Notes: generated from the letters alone by a model not told the origin. A stretch of 64,000 nucleotides of DNA from Mortierella sp. BCC40632 (GCA_011634665.1 WAEK01000007.1:1262001-1326000), one strand, 5' to 3'; counted from the first letter of the stretch, positions 24,529 through 36,770 are shown. Translations and numbers: made by a program.

Positions 24529-25100
24529 AAAGAAAGGACAAAAAAAAAAAGGGGGAAATTAAGTTTTTTTGGTGTATAAGAGAAACATGATGCAACAAAC
24601 AAAAAGAGCAACTGTTCTGAAGAGCGAATATAGAAAAAAAAAAAAAAAAAAAAAAAAAGGAGGAATGATGAATAGTTACAGCGCGAAAAAAAGAAGACAG
24701 ATGGGGGGAATGGAAGGGAATGGGGGGGGTAAAACCCTTCCAGAAACTAGCTAATGTTTGGAAGGGACGATAAAAGTGCCCCCAAAGAGCACTCATTACG
24801 CAATGAAAAAAAAAAAAGGACATGAACAAAAAGCAGACAAAGAGGAGAGGGGGTAAATGATAATCACAAAAAGTAATAGTTATAATAAACAACGAAGAGA
24901 ACGAAAAGAAAAAAAAGACAAACATAACAGAGAAGCAGATAAATAAAGGAACAAGGGACATCATCATCATCATCATCATACGTCGTCATCATCACTGGCA
25001 CCAGTCTTAGTCTGCCTCTGATTCGATGGTTCGACAAGGAAATTCGAATCTCAGGCACACCAACCCCTTCGCCCATTCATACACAAATCAAGAGGTCTGC
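22709..25100. other. Intergenic region rich in CT, T and A tracts
   Basis: Lies between the 5' end of the VSB1-like gene and the 3' end of CDC24, both on the minus strand. It holds T and A tracts near 23019-23040, 23177-23197 and 24630-24658, CT runs near 23400-23500, 23804-23828 and 24205-24245, and a 58-base T run at 24470-24527. No protein domain is seen on either strand. Open frames here are translations of simple repeats. A possible plus-strand leader is treated in the findings. Confidence 0.5.
24470..24527. repeat. 58-base T homopolymer
   Basis: An uninterrupted run of 58 T, the longest homopolymer in the window. Confidence 0.95.
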
Positions 25101-28100
25101 TTAGCTAACATGCAGATTCATCACGCCTTCAGCATAACAGCTCTCGAATGCAAGTGAAATGTCGTCGTCGTCCTTCATGATGATGTAGTCGTTGTCCTCA
25201 TCCTTGTACCGCAATCTCAACGGTTGTGAATCCGACCGCCGGCATCCACACAACCGAATCTTCTTTTCTACACGCTCAATCAACTCATTGTATGAAATGT
25301 TCATCGGTACAACAATCAGGTAAGCATCCTCCTGGAAATTGACCTTGATCTTCAACTGGGGCACACCCGCACTCAAGTTGCTGTTCGATGGTTGCTGGCG
25401 CAAAGTACGGTTGACATCTGGACGGGGTGAGCTATGGCGCGAAGGAATCGTAGGTACGGCAGGAATGTTGCCATAGTTACCGTTGGGGTAAGGGGTTGTT
25501 GGCGAGTTTGGTCCGCTCGAGTTGGATGGGCGACGGTGATGGGCGAGTGAGGCTGGGAACTCGGGTGCTCCATGACCATTGTGCCATCCTGGGGCACCAG
25601 CATGGATATTAGGACTACTTTGAGCACGAACACGAAGCTGTCCTGGAATTGGGGGCACAGGGGGTGGGGTCGTGTGTGAAGCTCCATGACCATAGGCGTA
25701 GCCTGTCGAGGCATTCCTGGCAAGAGGTGCATAATCTTCAGAGCCGTCATGAGACATAAACTTGGACATGGTCTCTGTCATGGGTGAGTGTCCCTCACCA
25801 TTGCTGCGCCGTTGCCAAGAACTGCTGCTGCTGGTTGATCCACGCGAGTTGGAGACTGTGGGAGACGCAGGGTAGGACGAAGGGGGTGAGTAAGGGTATT
25901 CACCTGGCGACATCACGCCCATGGCCGTGCTGGCACTGCTGCTTGTCCGTGGCAAAGGAGGGAGCGACATACCAGGAGGCGATGGGCGTCCATTGGCCGA
26001 ATATCCGTTCATCCGAGCATTCCACGGGCCTCCATTGGGCACGGAACCGTCCTCAGTCTTGGCACGCGGGCGGGATCCAAGCATAGTTGGCTGGGAGGTC
26101 AAGCCAAAGGGGAGAGAGTTGCTGCGGTATCCTCTTGGTTCCTCGAATTGATCCTCTTCATCACCATCACCATCACCATCATCTTCTACCTCAAAGTTGC
26201 GGTAGATAAATTGATCGGGCATGCCAACAAAGCTGGTTGTCGAGACAATGTTGCCTCTGCCTGCGTTGGCCTCCTGAATGAGCTTCTCCATCACGCCGTG
26301 CCACTTCTTGAGCTGATCCTCATTACGACAGCGGAGCTCAAACTCCTCCTTCTCGACGTTCCAGACCACATGAAGAACATAGGATCCCGCGGAGGAAACG
26401 GGGATGACCGACTTGATGTTGGCAATCTGGATACGGCCGTTGAGGTGAAGCGTTGGCTTGGGCTTTGTGCTGCGTGTGGCAGACTTTGCGTTTTTCTTTT
26501 TGTTGATCTCTTGACAGCAAAGGAGATACTTTTCAAAGAGATAGACTTCAAGCTCCTTTTCAGACGACCCATGTGAATTCAATAGCCTGTCGTGCAACAA
26601 AAGAGCTCCGAAATCATTCACATTCTCATTCTTGTCCCAAGCAACCTTGTGCTGGAGCTCCTGTGCGATCAAGTGATTGTCTTGTCTGCGATTTGTCTCA
26701 TTGATTCTGTCAGCAACGCGTTTGATGGCTGCTTGACCATCGACGAGGGAGCGGTAATTGGGGAAGCTAGCATCGGTCAACTTAATGAGCTCATGCATGA
26801 AGAGTGGGTACTTGCAGATACGCTGAACTGGCTTGATGAGCTGTGAGGTGATTCCGTGAATCGGCTCCATCAAATGGGCCATTTTCTATAAAGTAATAAA
26901 AATAATAAACACACACATACACACATATACACACATACACAATGTGTCAGTCACTTATCGAAATCATCTGTCTCTCTCTCACACTCACACACACTCTCTC
27001 TCGGAGGGCTGTGCCGGAAAGAATATCCAAGAGCCGTCAAGACTTACCTGGAGCTTGGGTGCCTCCTGCAAAATGAGCTTGCCTGCCTCGGCAAAGTTAG
27101 CACAGAAGGGCTCGTAGACGGCAAAGGCGCCCTCATGCTGTTGGAAAATCAGACCAAAGTTTTGCTCGTGTGGGGAAAAGGCAGCATGTGTCTCGATTGC
27201 AATGAGGAAGCGACGCTGGAAATCCACAAGGTCGTTCAAGTTGGCAAAGATGAGATGGATGGTCTCTGGGGAGATGACCGCACCGTCTGCCTGAAGTGCA
27301 CGCATATAAGTTTGAAGATTCTCTAGATCTTGCACATAGCTGCGCTCAGTCTCCAGGATCTCATTGACGACCTTGGCCCGGTTGTCAGTGGGCTTGGCCT
27401 GGTCTGAGAGGCGCTTTGCACGCCTGGCGCGGAGAAGGCCTTGCTCCTCCATGCGATCTAGTACCATGCTCACAGTTTTAATGACCTAGAAGAGCACAAG
27501 GGATGGGCGGCAAGCATGCAAATTGGTCAGTTGGAGACGAATATTATTTTTATAGATGATGGACAGTTGTGTGCCATGCTCAATGTTCCACGCCCCATGC
27601 ACCATTTACACTCTCTTTCTCCGCACACATGGACTCGTGTGCACCCAAAAAAAAAAAAAAAAAAAAAAAAAAAAGATTGTTTTTAAAAAAGTACATTGGA
27701 TATACCTGTGCGCTCACAGATATCCTGACCCTTTTCTCCTGCTCATCTGTGCTCAACCTCCCTCGCCTCTGTGGTTGATTGGAGATCCTTTGCTACAAAT
27801 ACCAACAAAGCCAAGTGCCACGATGTCCAGGCTGAGAAGGCGAGGCGAACACAGCTCGAGAGCGTAGAGCGAATAGAAAGCGCAAGGGGAGGGAGGAAGG
27901 AAGGGAGGAGGAAGAAGAAGAAAAAAGAAGGAAAGGAGATGTCGTTTGCATGTGGCCCAACAAACAGGGGACGGACAAAGGACAGTCTGTCTGCAGAGCG
28001 ACGTCGACTTTGACACTGTCTGGCTTCGAGTGGACTTGGCAAGGGGTGAAGGGAAACAAAACAAGAAGAAAGAAAAAGAAAAGAAAAAAGAAAAGTTCCG

Positions 28101-28568
28101 CCCAACAAATATCTATCTGATGGTCCTTACCTTCACAAAGCCGTTGGTATTGTCTTGATAGAGCTCAGTGATGGTAAAGAGGTCGCTTTCAGCAAACTGA
28201 AGTTCCTGACGGCAAGCGACGATAAAGTGAAAGACAGAGGCCTTGCAGGCATTTAGGTTGGAAAGGTTGGTGTCTGAATTGTTGACCTTGAGCGGCTCCT
28301 TGGGACGAAGACCGTTAAAGATGCAGGCGAGAGGAGCGCCAAGGCGGAAGAGACCCCAGAGCTGGTGCACTGGGTCGTTTGGGATGTTCTTCTCGGGATC
28401 ACCGGCCTGGACAGACCGGAGCAGGTCTGGATCGAGGTAGGCATCAAAGTCGGGGACACCAGTGAGTCGCTCCATGACGGTCAAGCATGACTGATAGAGC
28501 GAGACGATGGAGTTGGCCCGCGAGAGTGGTGGAGGCGGCTGCTCCACATATGTTGGTGTTGAGGGCAT
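25101..28568 (-). CDS. CDC24: CDC24: Rho guanine-nucleotide exchange factor for Cdc42
   Basis: Exons 28568-28131, 27485-27048 and 26885-25101 join in phase 0 to 886 residues. Residues 1-~150 hold the calponin-homology-like Cdc24 domain (VSLYQSCL, LWGLFRLGAPL). The DH catalytic domain spans about 170-370 (NEILETERSYVQDL; LIKPVQRICKYPL, the conserved helix). A PH domain follows near 395-510 (VYLFEKYLLCCQE ... KKWHGVMEKL). A Ser/Pro-rich linker leads to a C-terminal PB1 domain (~805-886) with an acidic YKDEDNDYIIMKDDDD cluster. Cdc24 activates Cdc42 at sites of polarised growth; its PB1 domain binds the scaffold Bem1. Intron 1 is long (645 bp). A TAG in frame directly upstream of the ATG supports this start, although that TAG could also be an acceptor of a leader intron. 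Confidence 0.93.
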
Positions 28569-29959
28569 GGGCGGTGGCTATTAGGCGGAGGCGACGCTGG
28601 AGACGAGGGTGAAGGTGAGTTATAGTGGCAAGGGCCGAGGCCAAGGCCAGGCAGAGACTACTGGAGCGCTAGAAGGGGAGGCGAGATCCTCGGGGAGGAG
28701 GAAGTGGATAGCCAGGCGCTGGCAGAAGAATGGAAATAGGATGTGAAGATCCGCGGAAGATGATGAGGATGCTGCTGAGATGATGACGGAGGATGAGGAT
28801 GAAGAAGGAAAGGATGATGAAGTCAGCCGAGAGTTGAGAAGAAAAAGAATGAAAGAGAGGAGAAAGATTGAGAGAGAAAGTTGATGAGTGGGAGAGATGA
28901 GTGGAGTGGACAGAGAGTGAGGAGAAGAAATAGAGAGGGAGAGAGAGAGGGAGAGGGAGAGGAGAGGAGAGAGAGAAAGAGAGAGTGAGAGAAAGAGAGA
29001 AAGAAGAGAGAGAAAGAGAGCACACACCCGGCGAGAAAAGAAAAAAAGGAGCTCCAGACAGCGATAAAAATACTAGAGGACATACGCTGCAGAGAATACG
29101 CTGCCGCCGGTGCTGCCCAGCGATTGGTGTGGGGAGTTGTCCATGGGACTAGTCTGGCTGCACAGACGCTGTCTCCGCTTGGGCAGACACAGGTCGATAC
29201 AGGTACGCTGTCCGCCGTCTGTCCGCCGTCTGTCTGTCTGTCTGCCCGTCCACCAATTTGCCCCGCCGCCCGCCGCGCTCACTTTTTCTTTCTATTCTCT
29301 CCTTCACTGCTTCTCAATGCTCGCTATCCACCTCTTCACTTGGCCCCAGCTGCGGACAGGAGCGCACAGCGCGGTTGCTCTCTTTTGCTCTTCGACAGTC
29401 CTTCTCTACCACCATTCGATTCACACACTCTCTCTCCCAGATACACACACACACACACACACACACACACTTCCACACACTTCCACACACCACACCACTG
29501 ACCCCGAGACGTTGATAGAAAGAGGTAGACTAAGAAAGGGTGTAATAGACAACACGGTCAAGGAAGGGAGACAGGCCTATATGCAAGAACCACAGATATC
29601 GTATCGTCCTCAGAGATGCGAGTCCAAAAGGGGGTTCATCCGACGAGAGGAGAAGGCAAAAGACAAAAGAGCAGACAAAAGGGACGATGGTCCATGGTCC
29701 ATGGACTACTGGACTCGACCCTTTTTTTTTTTTTTTTATCATCCTCTTTCTTTCTTTCTTTCTCTTAGGCATGCCTCAACCACGCATCTCATGACCACGG
29801 CCTTTCCCTGTCTCCTACTCCTCACCTCCCCTGCTCTACAATGCACTGCTCTGTCCTCGACTCCCTGTTTCCTTTGTAGCACAGAATCGCAGATCAGAGC
29901 AAGGACTGGGAGGAGAAAGAGAAGAGACAGAAAGAGAAAGAGAAAGAGAGAGAGAGAGA

Positions 29960-30000
<41 letters not shown>

Positions 30001-30690
30001 CGGGAACGGGAAGAGGGGTTGAGGGGACAGAAAAAGATGACCGAGTCTCTCGCGGGCCATGTGCTGTCGGTATCCTCTCGGTCTCCCGCGGACAATTGAA
30101 CCGAAAGAAAGAGAGAGAGGACACCATAACACCCTTGCAGGGGAGAGAAGAAGAAAGAAGGAGAGAGATGAAGGGGGAGTGAGAGTGAGAGAGAAAGAGA
30201 GAATAGACCTTTGGGCCATGATCGAGTAGGACTTTGGTCCAGACCAGATTCAGGACAGACAAGGATAAAGTAGTGCCCAACGGCCGATGGTATCCAACGC
30301 ACAAACACACATACATAAGCACCACCTCTCTCTCATTTTCTTATTGTCGGAGCAACATATGACCTCTCCTCCTTTCCTCTCACCCTCCCTTTTCTCTTCC
30401 GGAGGAAAAGGAAATGAGGTGCCCACTCTGCTCAGGTGGTCAACAATGACCAGAGCATAAAAATATATAATTCGCCATCACAAAATTGTCCGAGATGTAA
30501 AAAAGACGTGTACGACAGCAAGCAAAGAATTTTCTCAACGAGGAAGGCGTTGGTGTATGTGATGTGTGGAGCATTACTGGTTGGTAGGTCGAATGTTGAA
30601 TAAACACAATGATGTGAGAGGAGAGAAAGAGGTGTCGAACCATGTGGTGTCAGGAAAGGATAGAAGGGGCAGGGGATGGGGCGCAGAAGG

Positions 30691-30733
<43 letters not shown>
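30691..30733. repeat. 43-base A homopolymer
   Basis: Uninterrupted run of 43 A in the CDC24 upstream region. Confidence 0.95.
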
Positions 30734-30735
<2 letters not shown>

Positions 30736-31324
30736 GGCGAAGAGATGGAGTGCCAAGGAAAGAATCAAAAGATGGATGAGAGAAAAGGAGATGAGGCGGA
30801 GGCAAGATAGGAAAGACGAGAAAGGAAGTCTGATGGATGGAAAGGTTGGATGGAGAGGCGGAGGGGTGGAAGGGTGAAGAGATGGTTGGCGCGTTTACCT
30901 GGTGATAAAGTCTAAGTCTGGAAAAGAGACGGAAGAGAGAGAGAGATGGCCAGGCGCTGGTTGAGATGGCGATGGGCCAGGAGAAAGAGAAAAAAAAAAG
31001 AGTTCCTGAAAGTGGGCGATGATTTAAGGCAGGTGCTCTTTGTGGAAATAAAGAGAAAAGCGCGGTAGGAAGAGAAGGCGAACAAAAGAGTGTGGATGAC
31101 AGATGGCGCTTTTAGACTATGCTGATTGCTTTGACCTGTTCGGTCCTGTAAAAGATTTTTTTTTTTTCTCAAACTCTCTGCTAAAGGTTGGTGATGGAGA
31201 GGAGAAGAAAAAAATGAAAAAGACGGACGGAGATGTGGATGAGGAGAAAGAGAGAGAGTGAGAAAGTGATATGAAGAAAAAAGAGTGGCGAGACTGCAGG
31301 GAGAGAGTAAGAGAGAGTAAGAGA

Positions 31325-31330
<6 letters not shown>

Positions 31331-31394
<64 letters not shown>
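31331..31394. repeat. (AG)n dinucleotide tract, about 32 units
   Basis: Pure AG/GA dinucleotide array in the long intergenic region upstream of CDC24. Confidence 0.95.
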
Positions 31395-31399
<5 letters not shown>

Positions 31400-32250
31400 G
31401 GAGGAGGAGAGGAAAGAAAGAGAGAGGGAGAGAGAGAAACAAGGAGGTTGCGGATGACTAAAGCGAGAGAGAGAAAGATAGAGAAAAGACACGGTCTGGC
31501 GTCTGTGTGTCTGATGTCTGATGGGTGTGCGAGAGAGAGAGAAAGAGAGCGGGCGTGCACAAGTCAGTCTAAGAGACGGTGGTGGTGCCTGAAGAGAAGA
31601 GAGAGAGAGAAAAAAAAAAAGAGCGGTGCTCAGCCCTGTTTTCCCTCCCATTCCTCTCTCTCGTCCTGTCTGACAAATGAACACCCATCCCCCTGGTCGA
31701 CTACTACAGTGCGGGACAGGGCCGAAAGCATAATTGAGCCCATCCCACTCTGGAAAAAAGGGCAGAGGATGCGGGTACTCGTACGACACGTACACAGACG
31801 TACGTGCTCAATATCCTCACTCCGCTCTCCTCCCTTCCCAAAGAAAAAAGAGCACCGTGCAGATCAGTCTCCCCCCTCCTCTCCCCTCTCCGGGGCACCG
31901 AGGCCTGGCGGTCGGTCGGTCGCATCATACTCCCATACACATACGACCACAGGCCATCGTCCGGTCACCCGTTACCCACTCTCTCTCTCTCTCCTTTATC
32001 TTTTTTTGCTCATGATGCTCTCGCTTGCTTGTCGCTCCTCTCTCTCCGTTCTGGCGTTTTTTTTTCTCTTTCTTTCTTTTCTCACTCTTCCTTTTTTCTC
32101 TATCCATGAAAGGCCAGGGAAGAGGACGTACTGTTGCCGTCGTACAAACAAGAAAGTAGGGCATGCGGCATATCTTTACCTTGTATCATGGTGTTGGCCT
32201 GACCCACTTTCTCTCTCTTTCTCTTTTCTTCACTCGGTCTCTCCCCGCGC

Positions 32251-32281
<31 letters not shown>

Positions 32282-33842
32282 CCTCCCTTTCATATTCTGC
32301 CTGTTCCGCCGCTTGGCAGTTTGGCACCCTATTCTGCGAAACCTTTCTCACATCACAAGCCTCTAACCGTTCAACGCTCATAGCCTGCTGTGACCTTGTT
32401 CAAGTCTACATGTACCTTGTATTGACACAGACCTGGCTATAAAGAGGGAAAAGTAGGAGACCTTTTGTCCTCTTCAAGAGTTGTACCAATAAGGCTCGCG
32501 CTCTCTACTATTGTATGGTCTACAACAGGGATGCATTGGTGGCATGCACAAACATACAAACATGGACACAAGCCAAGTGATCGCTCACTGTTTGTTTCTA
32601 TGTTTTTTACCGCCACACCCCTTTTCCTCCATGACTTTGAATGGTCCAGCACATTTGTGCTTGCTCAATGTTGCTCTGCTTCACCTGCGGATGCATGGCT
32701 GAGATAGCATGGCTCATGGCGCATGGCGCATGGCGCATGGCGCAAGGTGTGCATCGTGTGCGAGCCATTCTTCTAGGACATCATCGCATGGGTCCTGTGT
32801 TTTTCTCCTCTGTCCATTTTCTTTTTACACGCATGCAACGTGGTAGAGGACCAGAGATGGTAATCTCCTACTCCTTTGCTTCTTGTCCAAGCAGGAGCCC
32901 AGTCAAAGGAATCAGAATATACGCAGTAAGGCCAAAAAGATCTCTAGTGCGTTGGGTCGCAATACTATTCTTCTTTTGCCAAAACGCTGTTTTGCCTGTT
33001 GGTTCTTTCCAAGGACAGGTACTCGGCCGCTATCCTTTTCTGTCAGCCACCGTTCATCACCTCCCCCCCCCCTGACTCGCTCTTGCTTGTCCCCACGGCT
33101 AGTCCAGTTTTTATAGCGTAAGGATACGGAACGGAGTAAGAAAGCTCTTTTAATACATTGGGGTGGTCAAGGCTGAACATGAAAGATATGAAAACAAGAG
33201 AACAAAGAGAGAGCACCGTCTCACGCTCAACAGGACAATCGTCTGAAGGTCCACTAGCACCAACCATAACCTTGCTCCCAGGGTACATCCCTCTCCCTTC
33301 TCCCAATGCGCGATGCAAGGGAGGAACACCGGCGAGCGAGAATTCACTCCGCGCCATTATCCTCACAACACCCGCGTCCGATCCCGAGAAGATGAAGAGA
33401 TTGGTTGCCTAGTCTCTATTCCATGATACTTTCTTCTATAAAAGAACCAAGAGCACAGATCCCATATAGCCGGTGCGTTGCGATAACAAGTCGCTCGAGT
33501 CAAAGAATATTTGAGGACAATGTGCCACCCCTGACTACTGACTTTTTTTTTTTTTTTTTTTTTTTGGCCCAGCTTCTCTTACCCCTTTTCTGGCTCGAAT
33601 CTCATAGGCCCCATCATGAATATGTTGGAAACGCCAAAGGAGAGCGTGCGTGTGTGGGGGAGGGGAGGGATGTGGTAGAAGGGATTCAATGAGAAGGAGA
33701 AGGGTGGTGTTCGCAATCATCATCTGCATCTGCATCGCACCTTCATCATTAATCATTCCAAGAAAAAAAGAAAAGAAAAGAAAAGAACAGCGCCTGGGGG
33801 TCGTCGTCCTTTCAGCCACTTCAACCATAGTCTTTTTTCCCA

Positions 33843-35351
33843 ATGCAGCAGCGTCTGTTCATCATCTTGATTGCGATCCAGATCTTTGGGTCGCCGTCAT
33901 CTCCATCTTCCAGTACTGAATGGCCTTCACTCGCCCCTGGGCTTTTCTTTCGACCGCCAGACAGGTCATCCGTTCGCCAAAGGCCCTCTCTTGGCCAGTT
34001 CATATCTTCTGCCCCGAACCTTAAAACGGAGCCTCATCAAGCGAATCACGGGCAAGAGCATGCGCAAGAGCAAGAGCCAGAACAAGTCCAGAAACGGCAG
34101 CGTTTCTCAATAGAAATGGCGTTACCTCGTCTCTTGAATATCTTATCGATGGCAGAGGCTGCTGCTGCCTCAAGTGGTTCAATCAAGCAGGACCGTCAGG
34201 ATAGGAAATCCGTCCAGGAACAAGACATTATTCACGAGCATGACCATGCCGATAATGATGCATACGACGATATTGTCTGGTACGATGGACCTCACCGAGA
34301 CGACGAGGATGAACACGACGGGTATGTCCACCACGATGATCACGATGATCACGATGACTACGATGACCATGACGATGATCACCACCACGGCGAGGACCAC
34401 GATGAGGACCACGAAGACGAGGATGAAGAACAAGCTCACGAACAGGGTGGTTCACAGACAGAGGAGCGCGTAATTGCTCATCACCTTTCTGTTTCTAGGC
34501 CCGAGGTACTTGCCAACTTTCGCAGGCTCAGCGGTATCAGTGACAGCTCTGCTCAATCGCAACAGCTTGTTTTTCAGGATTCCCACGCTCACCCGCCTGC
34601 GGACCACAACCATGGGCATGACCATGGAGAGGAGGGGATTCGATCAGGATCGTATCATCATTCGGGCAAGGATATCCTCCAAGGTTACATCTCACCCGCT
34701 GAATTCTGTCTACGACTGAAGCACGAGTGTGAGTCAACCTGCCGAAGCCTTATCGCTGAAGTACAGTACTTGTCCACAAATTGTCAGGCGGGAAGTGTAG
34801 CCGAGCTCTTGCTCTGGGGATGGTGTTGTCAGGTTGGACAGGTCCATCGGGTCCAGAAGACGAGCAAAACAAAGCCCAAGGCAAAGGTTAAATCTAAACC
34901 AACCCAGGACGCGAACCCAAACATCAGCAAAGTCCTGGAAATGGAAAAGACCTCTGCTAAAGGAGGCTCGACAACTGGTGTGGTGAGCGAGCAAACCAAA
35001 GCCGAGACCTCTTCACCACCCCCGATCAACCCCGAATCTCCTGGCACTGGATCAGAGGCTAGAGAAGAATGGCCACAGTCCCTTGGCTCGAATGACAAAG
35101 CCACTAAGCTACTGGGGTCTGAGTCCGGACCAAGAGCTGGGTTAGGGACAAGTGGATCTGGAACCGGATCTGGAACGGAAATGGAAACGATGGACACTGT
35201 TCAGAGTCAGGGTCCGGATCAGCCCAGCAGAGTCACAGAGACGCATGAGAAGAGTGAGGAGGTCTTGCGGCAGGCCGCTCTGGCCGAGCAGCATCTCCAG
35301 TGGCAACGGCAACGACACGAGTCTATGGTAAAGATCTTGATGGGTTATTGA
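33843..35351 (+). CDS. Predicted secreted His/Asp-rich protein with C-terminal six-cysteine module
   Basis: Single-exon frame of 502 residues with an N-terminal hydrophobic stretch (QQRLFIILIAIQIF) that reads as a signal peptide. Residues ~130-210 are almost wholly His, Asp and Glu, with repeats such as HDDHDDHDDYDDHDDD, and a second His cluster lies near 255-280. A compact segment near 290-345 has cysteines spaced C-x6-C-x3-C-x13-C-x13-CC (FCLRLKHEC ... WGWCCQVG). The tail of ~160 residues is Lys/Ser/Thr/Glu rich and disordered. The His/Asp tracts would suit binding of Zn, Cu, Ni or Ca. I do not recognise a family and assign no function. There is no close functional neighbour; the HAD phosphatase starts 566 bp downstream. 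Confidence 0.65.
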   Translation: MQQRLFIILIAIQIFGSPSSPSSSTEWPSLAPGLFFRPPDRSSVRQRPSLGQFISSAPNLKTEPHQANHGQEHAQEQEPEQVQKRQRFSIEMALPRLLNILSMAEAAAASSGSIKQDRQDRKSVQEQDIIHEHDHADNDAYDDIVWYDGPHRDDEDEHDGYVHHDDHDDHDDYDDHDDDHHHGEDHDEDHEDEDEEQAHEQGGSQTEERVIAHHLSVSRPEVLANFRRLSGISDSSAQSQQLVFQDSHAHPPADHNHGHDHGEEGIRSGSYHHSGKDILQGYISPAEFCLRLKHECESTCRSLIAEVQYLSTNCQAGSVAELLLWGWCCQVGQVHRVQKTSKTKPKAKVKSKPTQDANPNISKVLEMEKTSAKGGSTTGVVSEQTKAETSSPPPINPESPGTGSEAREEWPQSLGSNDKATKLLGSESGPRAGLGTSGSGTGSGTEMETMDTVQSQGPDQPSRVTETHEKSEEVLRQAALAEQHLQWQRQRHESMVKILMGY

Positions 35352-35916
35352 GATAATGTAGAAGGAAGGACGATAAAAGCGATAAAGAATAGTTTAAATA
35401 TAGTCCAGTTCTTTGTGAGCGAACACCGATTCTTTGCTTCGGGGACAAGGTGACAAAGGCACTTGTTTCCTGTGTCCTGTGGAGGTGTGGGGGTCGGGGG
35501 TGTCTCCTTGTGTCTCTTGTCCGGGTAGTGCGGGGGGGGGGGAGGGAGGCTGTTGTCTAGTGCTGTGTACCCATGGGTCATGCATAGACCCATTATCTGG
35601 GCGTAGGGCGCAGTATGAGGGGTACGCCAGATCGTTATCGCCCAATCAACGCGGCGAATCGCAGCGCAGCGGCAGTCGAGGGCATGCAACAAGCCGAGGA
35701 TCAGCGTTGACAACACCTTTCGCGTCTCCAGAAAGTCTCGACGTCATCTGCCTGACTAACCACAAGTCCAAAATCCCGACGGTCCATTCTGTTCTGTTCA
35801 TTTTAAATCCATCTCCATCTATTCTATTCATCCTTCCATCCATCCATCCATCCATCCACTCTTCTCTTCTTTCCCTCATCCCCATCTCAACAACTGCAAC
35901 AACAAAAAAGGCCGCT
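35352..35916. other. Spacer and promoter upstream of the HAD phosphatase
   Basis: Holds a G-rich run near 35530-35549, a CATC repeat at about 35835-35860 and a CA-rich leader before the start codon. No gene is supported; an open frame across the leader is read-through. Confidence 0.6.
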
Positions 35917-36770
35917 ATGACCCAGAACAACTCCCAGACTCCAATCATCCGCTGTCGTGGCCTCCTGTTCGACATGGTAGGCGAAAACCTGCCGCAGAGT
36001 TTCTGCCACAACACCTTTGTTGCGTGATGTGCGGTGTTGCTGGAGATTAGTGCTGATCCCGCCGCCTCCTTTAGCTGCTGAATATATCCAGAGATTCTAA
36101 TTCTGCTTGCCTAAATCTTCCCAAGGATGGGACGCTCATAGACACGACACAGATTGTGGAGAGACATTGGAAAGTCTGGTGTGACGAACACAACATCGAT
36201 TTCGAGACGTTCATCGCCACTTCACATGGACGACCTTCGTTCGAGGTTATGAAGCAATGGGCACCTGCTCATCTGCGAGAGGATTATCTGAAGCCATCTT
36301 ACCTCTCTAAACTGGAGGACAATGTCCTTCGTGACACGGATGGAATGTTCATCGTCCCAGGAACAGAAGCTCTCCTTTCCTCTGCACCAACAAAGCAATG
36401 GGCCGTTGTGACGAGCGCATGTTACGAGATGGCCAATCAACGATTCCTCCAAACGAAGCTGCCATATCCGCCTCTCTTGGTCACAGCAAGCAATGTAACT
36501 CGCGGGAAACCCGATCCGGAAGGGTATACTATCGCAGCAAAGCAGCTGGGTTTTGATCCAGCAGACTGTGTCGTCTTTGAGGACACGCCTGCAGGCACCC
36601 GTGCAGGACTGGCTGCTGGAGCAAAGGCTGTCATTGGCATGAACACAGGCACGGTCGAGTACTCGAGGCTTGTCGAGGCTGGCGCAAGCCCAATTGTGAA
36701 GAGCTTTGAGGAACTCGAGTTCAAATACCTTCAGGATGGATGGATCGAGATTTTCCTTAGAAACCCATAA
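35917..36770 (+). CDS. HAD-family phosphatase, DOG/GPP type (sugar- or glycerol-phosphate)
   Basis: Two exons, 35917-35976 and 36126-36770, give 234 residues. The intron splits the catalytic motif: exon 1 ends LLFDM and exon 2 starts DGTLIDT, which rebuilds HAD motif I DxDGTLxD. Motif II is the Thr/Ser in AVVTSA, motif III the Lys in RGKPDPEGY, and motif IV VFEDTPAG. The cap region between motifs I and II is helical, as in class I HAD enzymes. Length and motif spacing fit yeast Dog1/Dog2 and Gpp1/Gpp2, which hydrolyse 2-deoxyglucose-6-phosphate or glycerol-3-phosphate in the cytosol. Substrate cannot be told from sequence. Confidence 0.88.

Larger units (their letters stand above)
28569..33842. 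other. 5.3-kb intergenic region with strong purine/pyrimidine strand skew
   Basis: From about 28.7 to 31.6 kb the plus strand is GA rich with many tracts. These include (CA)n at 29443-29470, (GA)n at 29937-29997, A43 at 30691-30733 and (AG)n at 31331-31394. From about 31.9 to 32.3 kb it turns CT rich. A CATGGCG heptamer repeats four times at 32715-32743. No protein-coding gene is recognised; the long frames are reads through simple repeats. The region probably contains the leaders and promoters of the divergent CDC24 and His/Asp-rich genes. Confidence 0.55.

Noticed and set aside
29110..32383. Open frames of 200-370 codons between CDC24 and the His/Asp-rich gene
   Set aside because: Made of RE/ER, LS and SL repeats from simple-sequence DNA, with no domain and no codon pattern.
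33043..33412. Overlapping 107- and 84-codon frames on opposite strands
   Set aside because: Neither has a recognisable domain or splice structure. Only a similarity search could rescue one.
35434..36027. 197-codon frame ending across HAD exon 1
   Set aside because: Only its last part (from 35917) is coding. The rest is leader, and the end reads into the intron past a clear GTAGGC donor.
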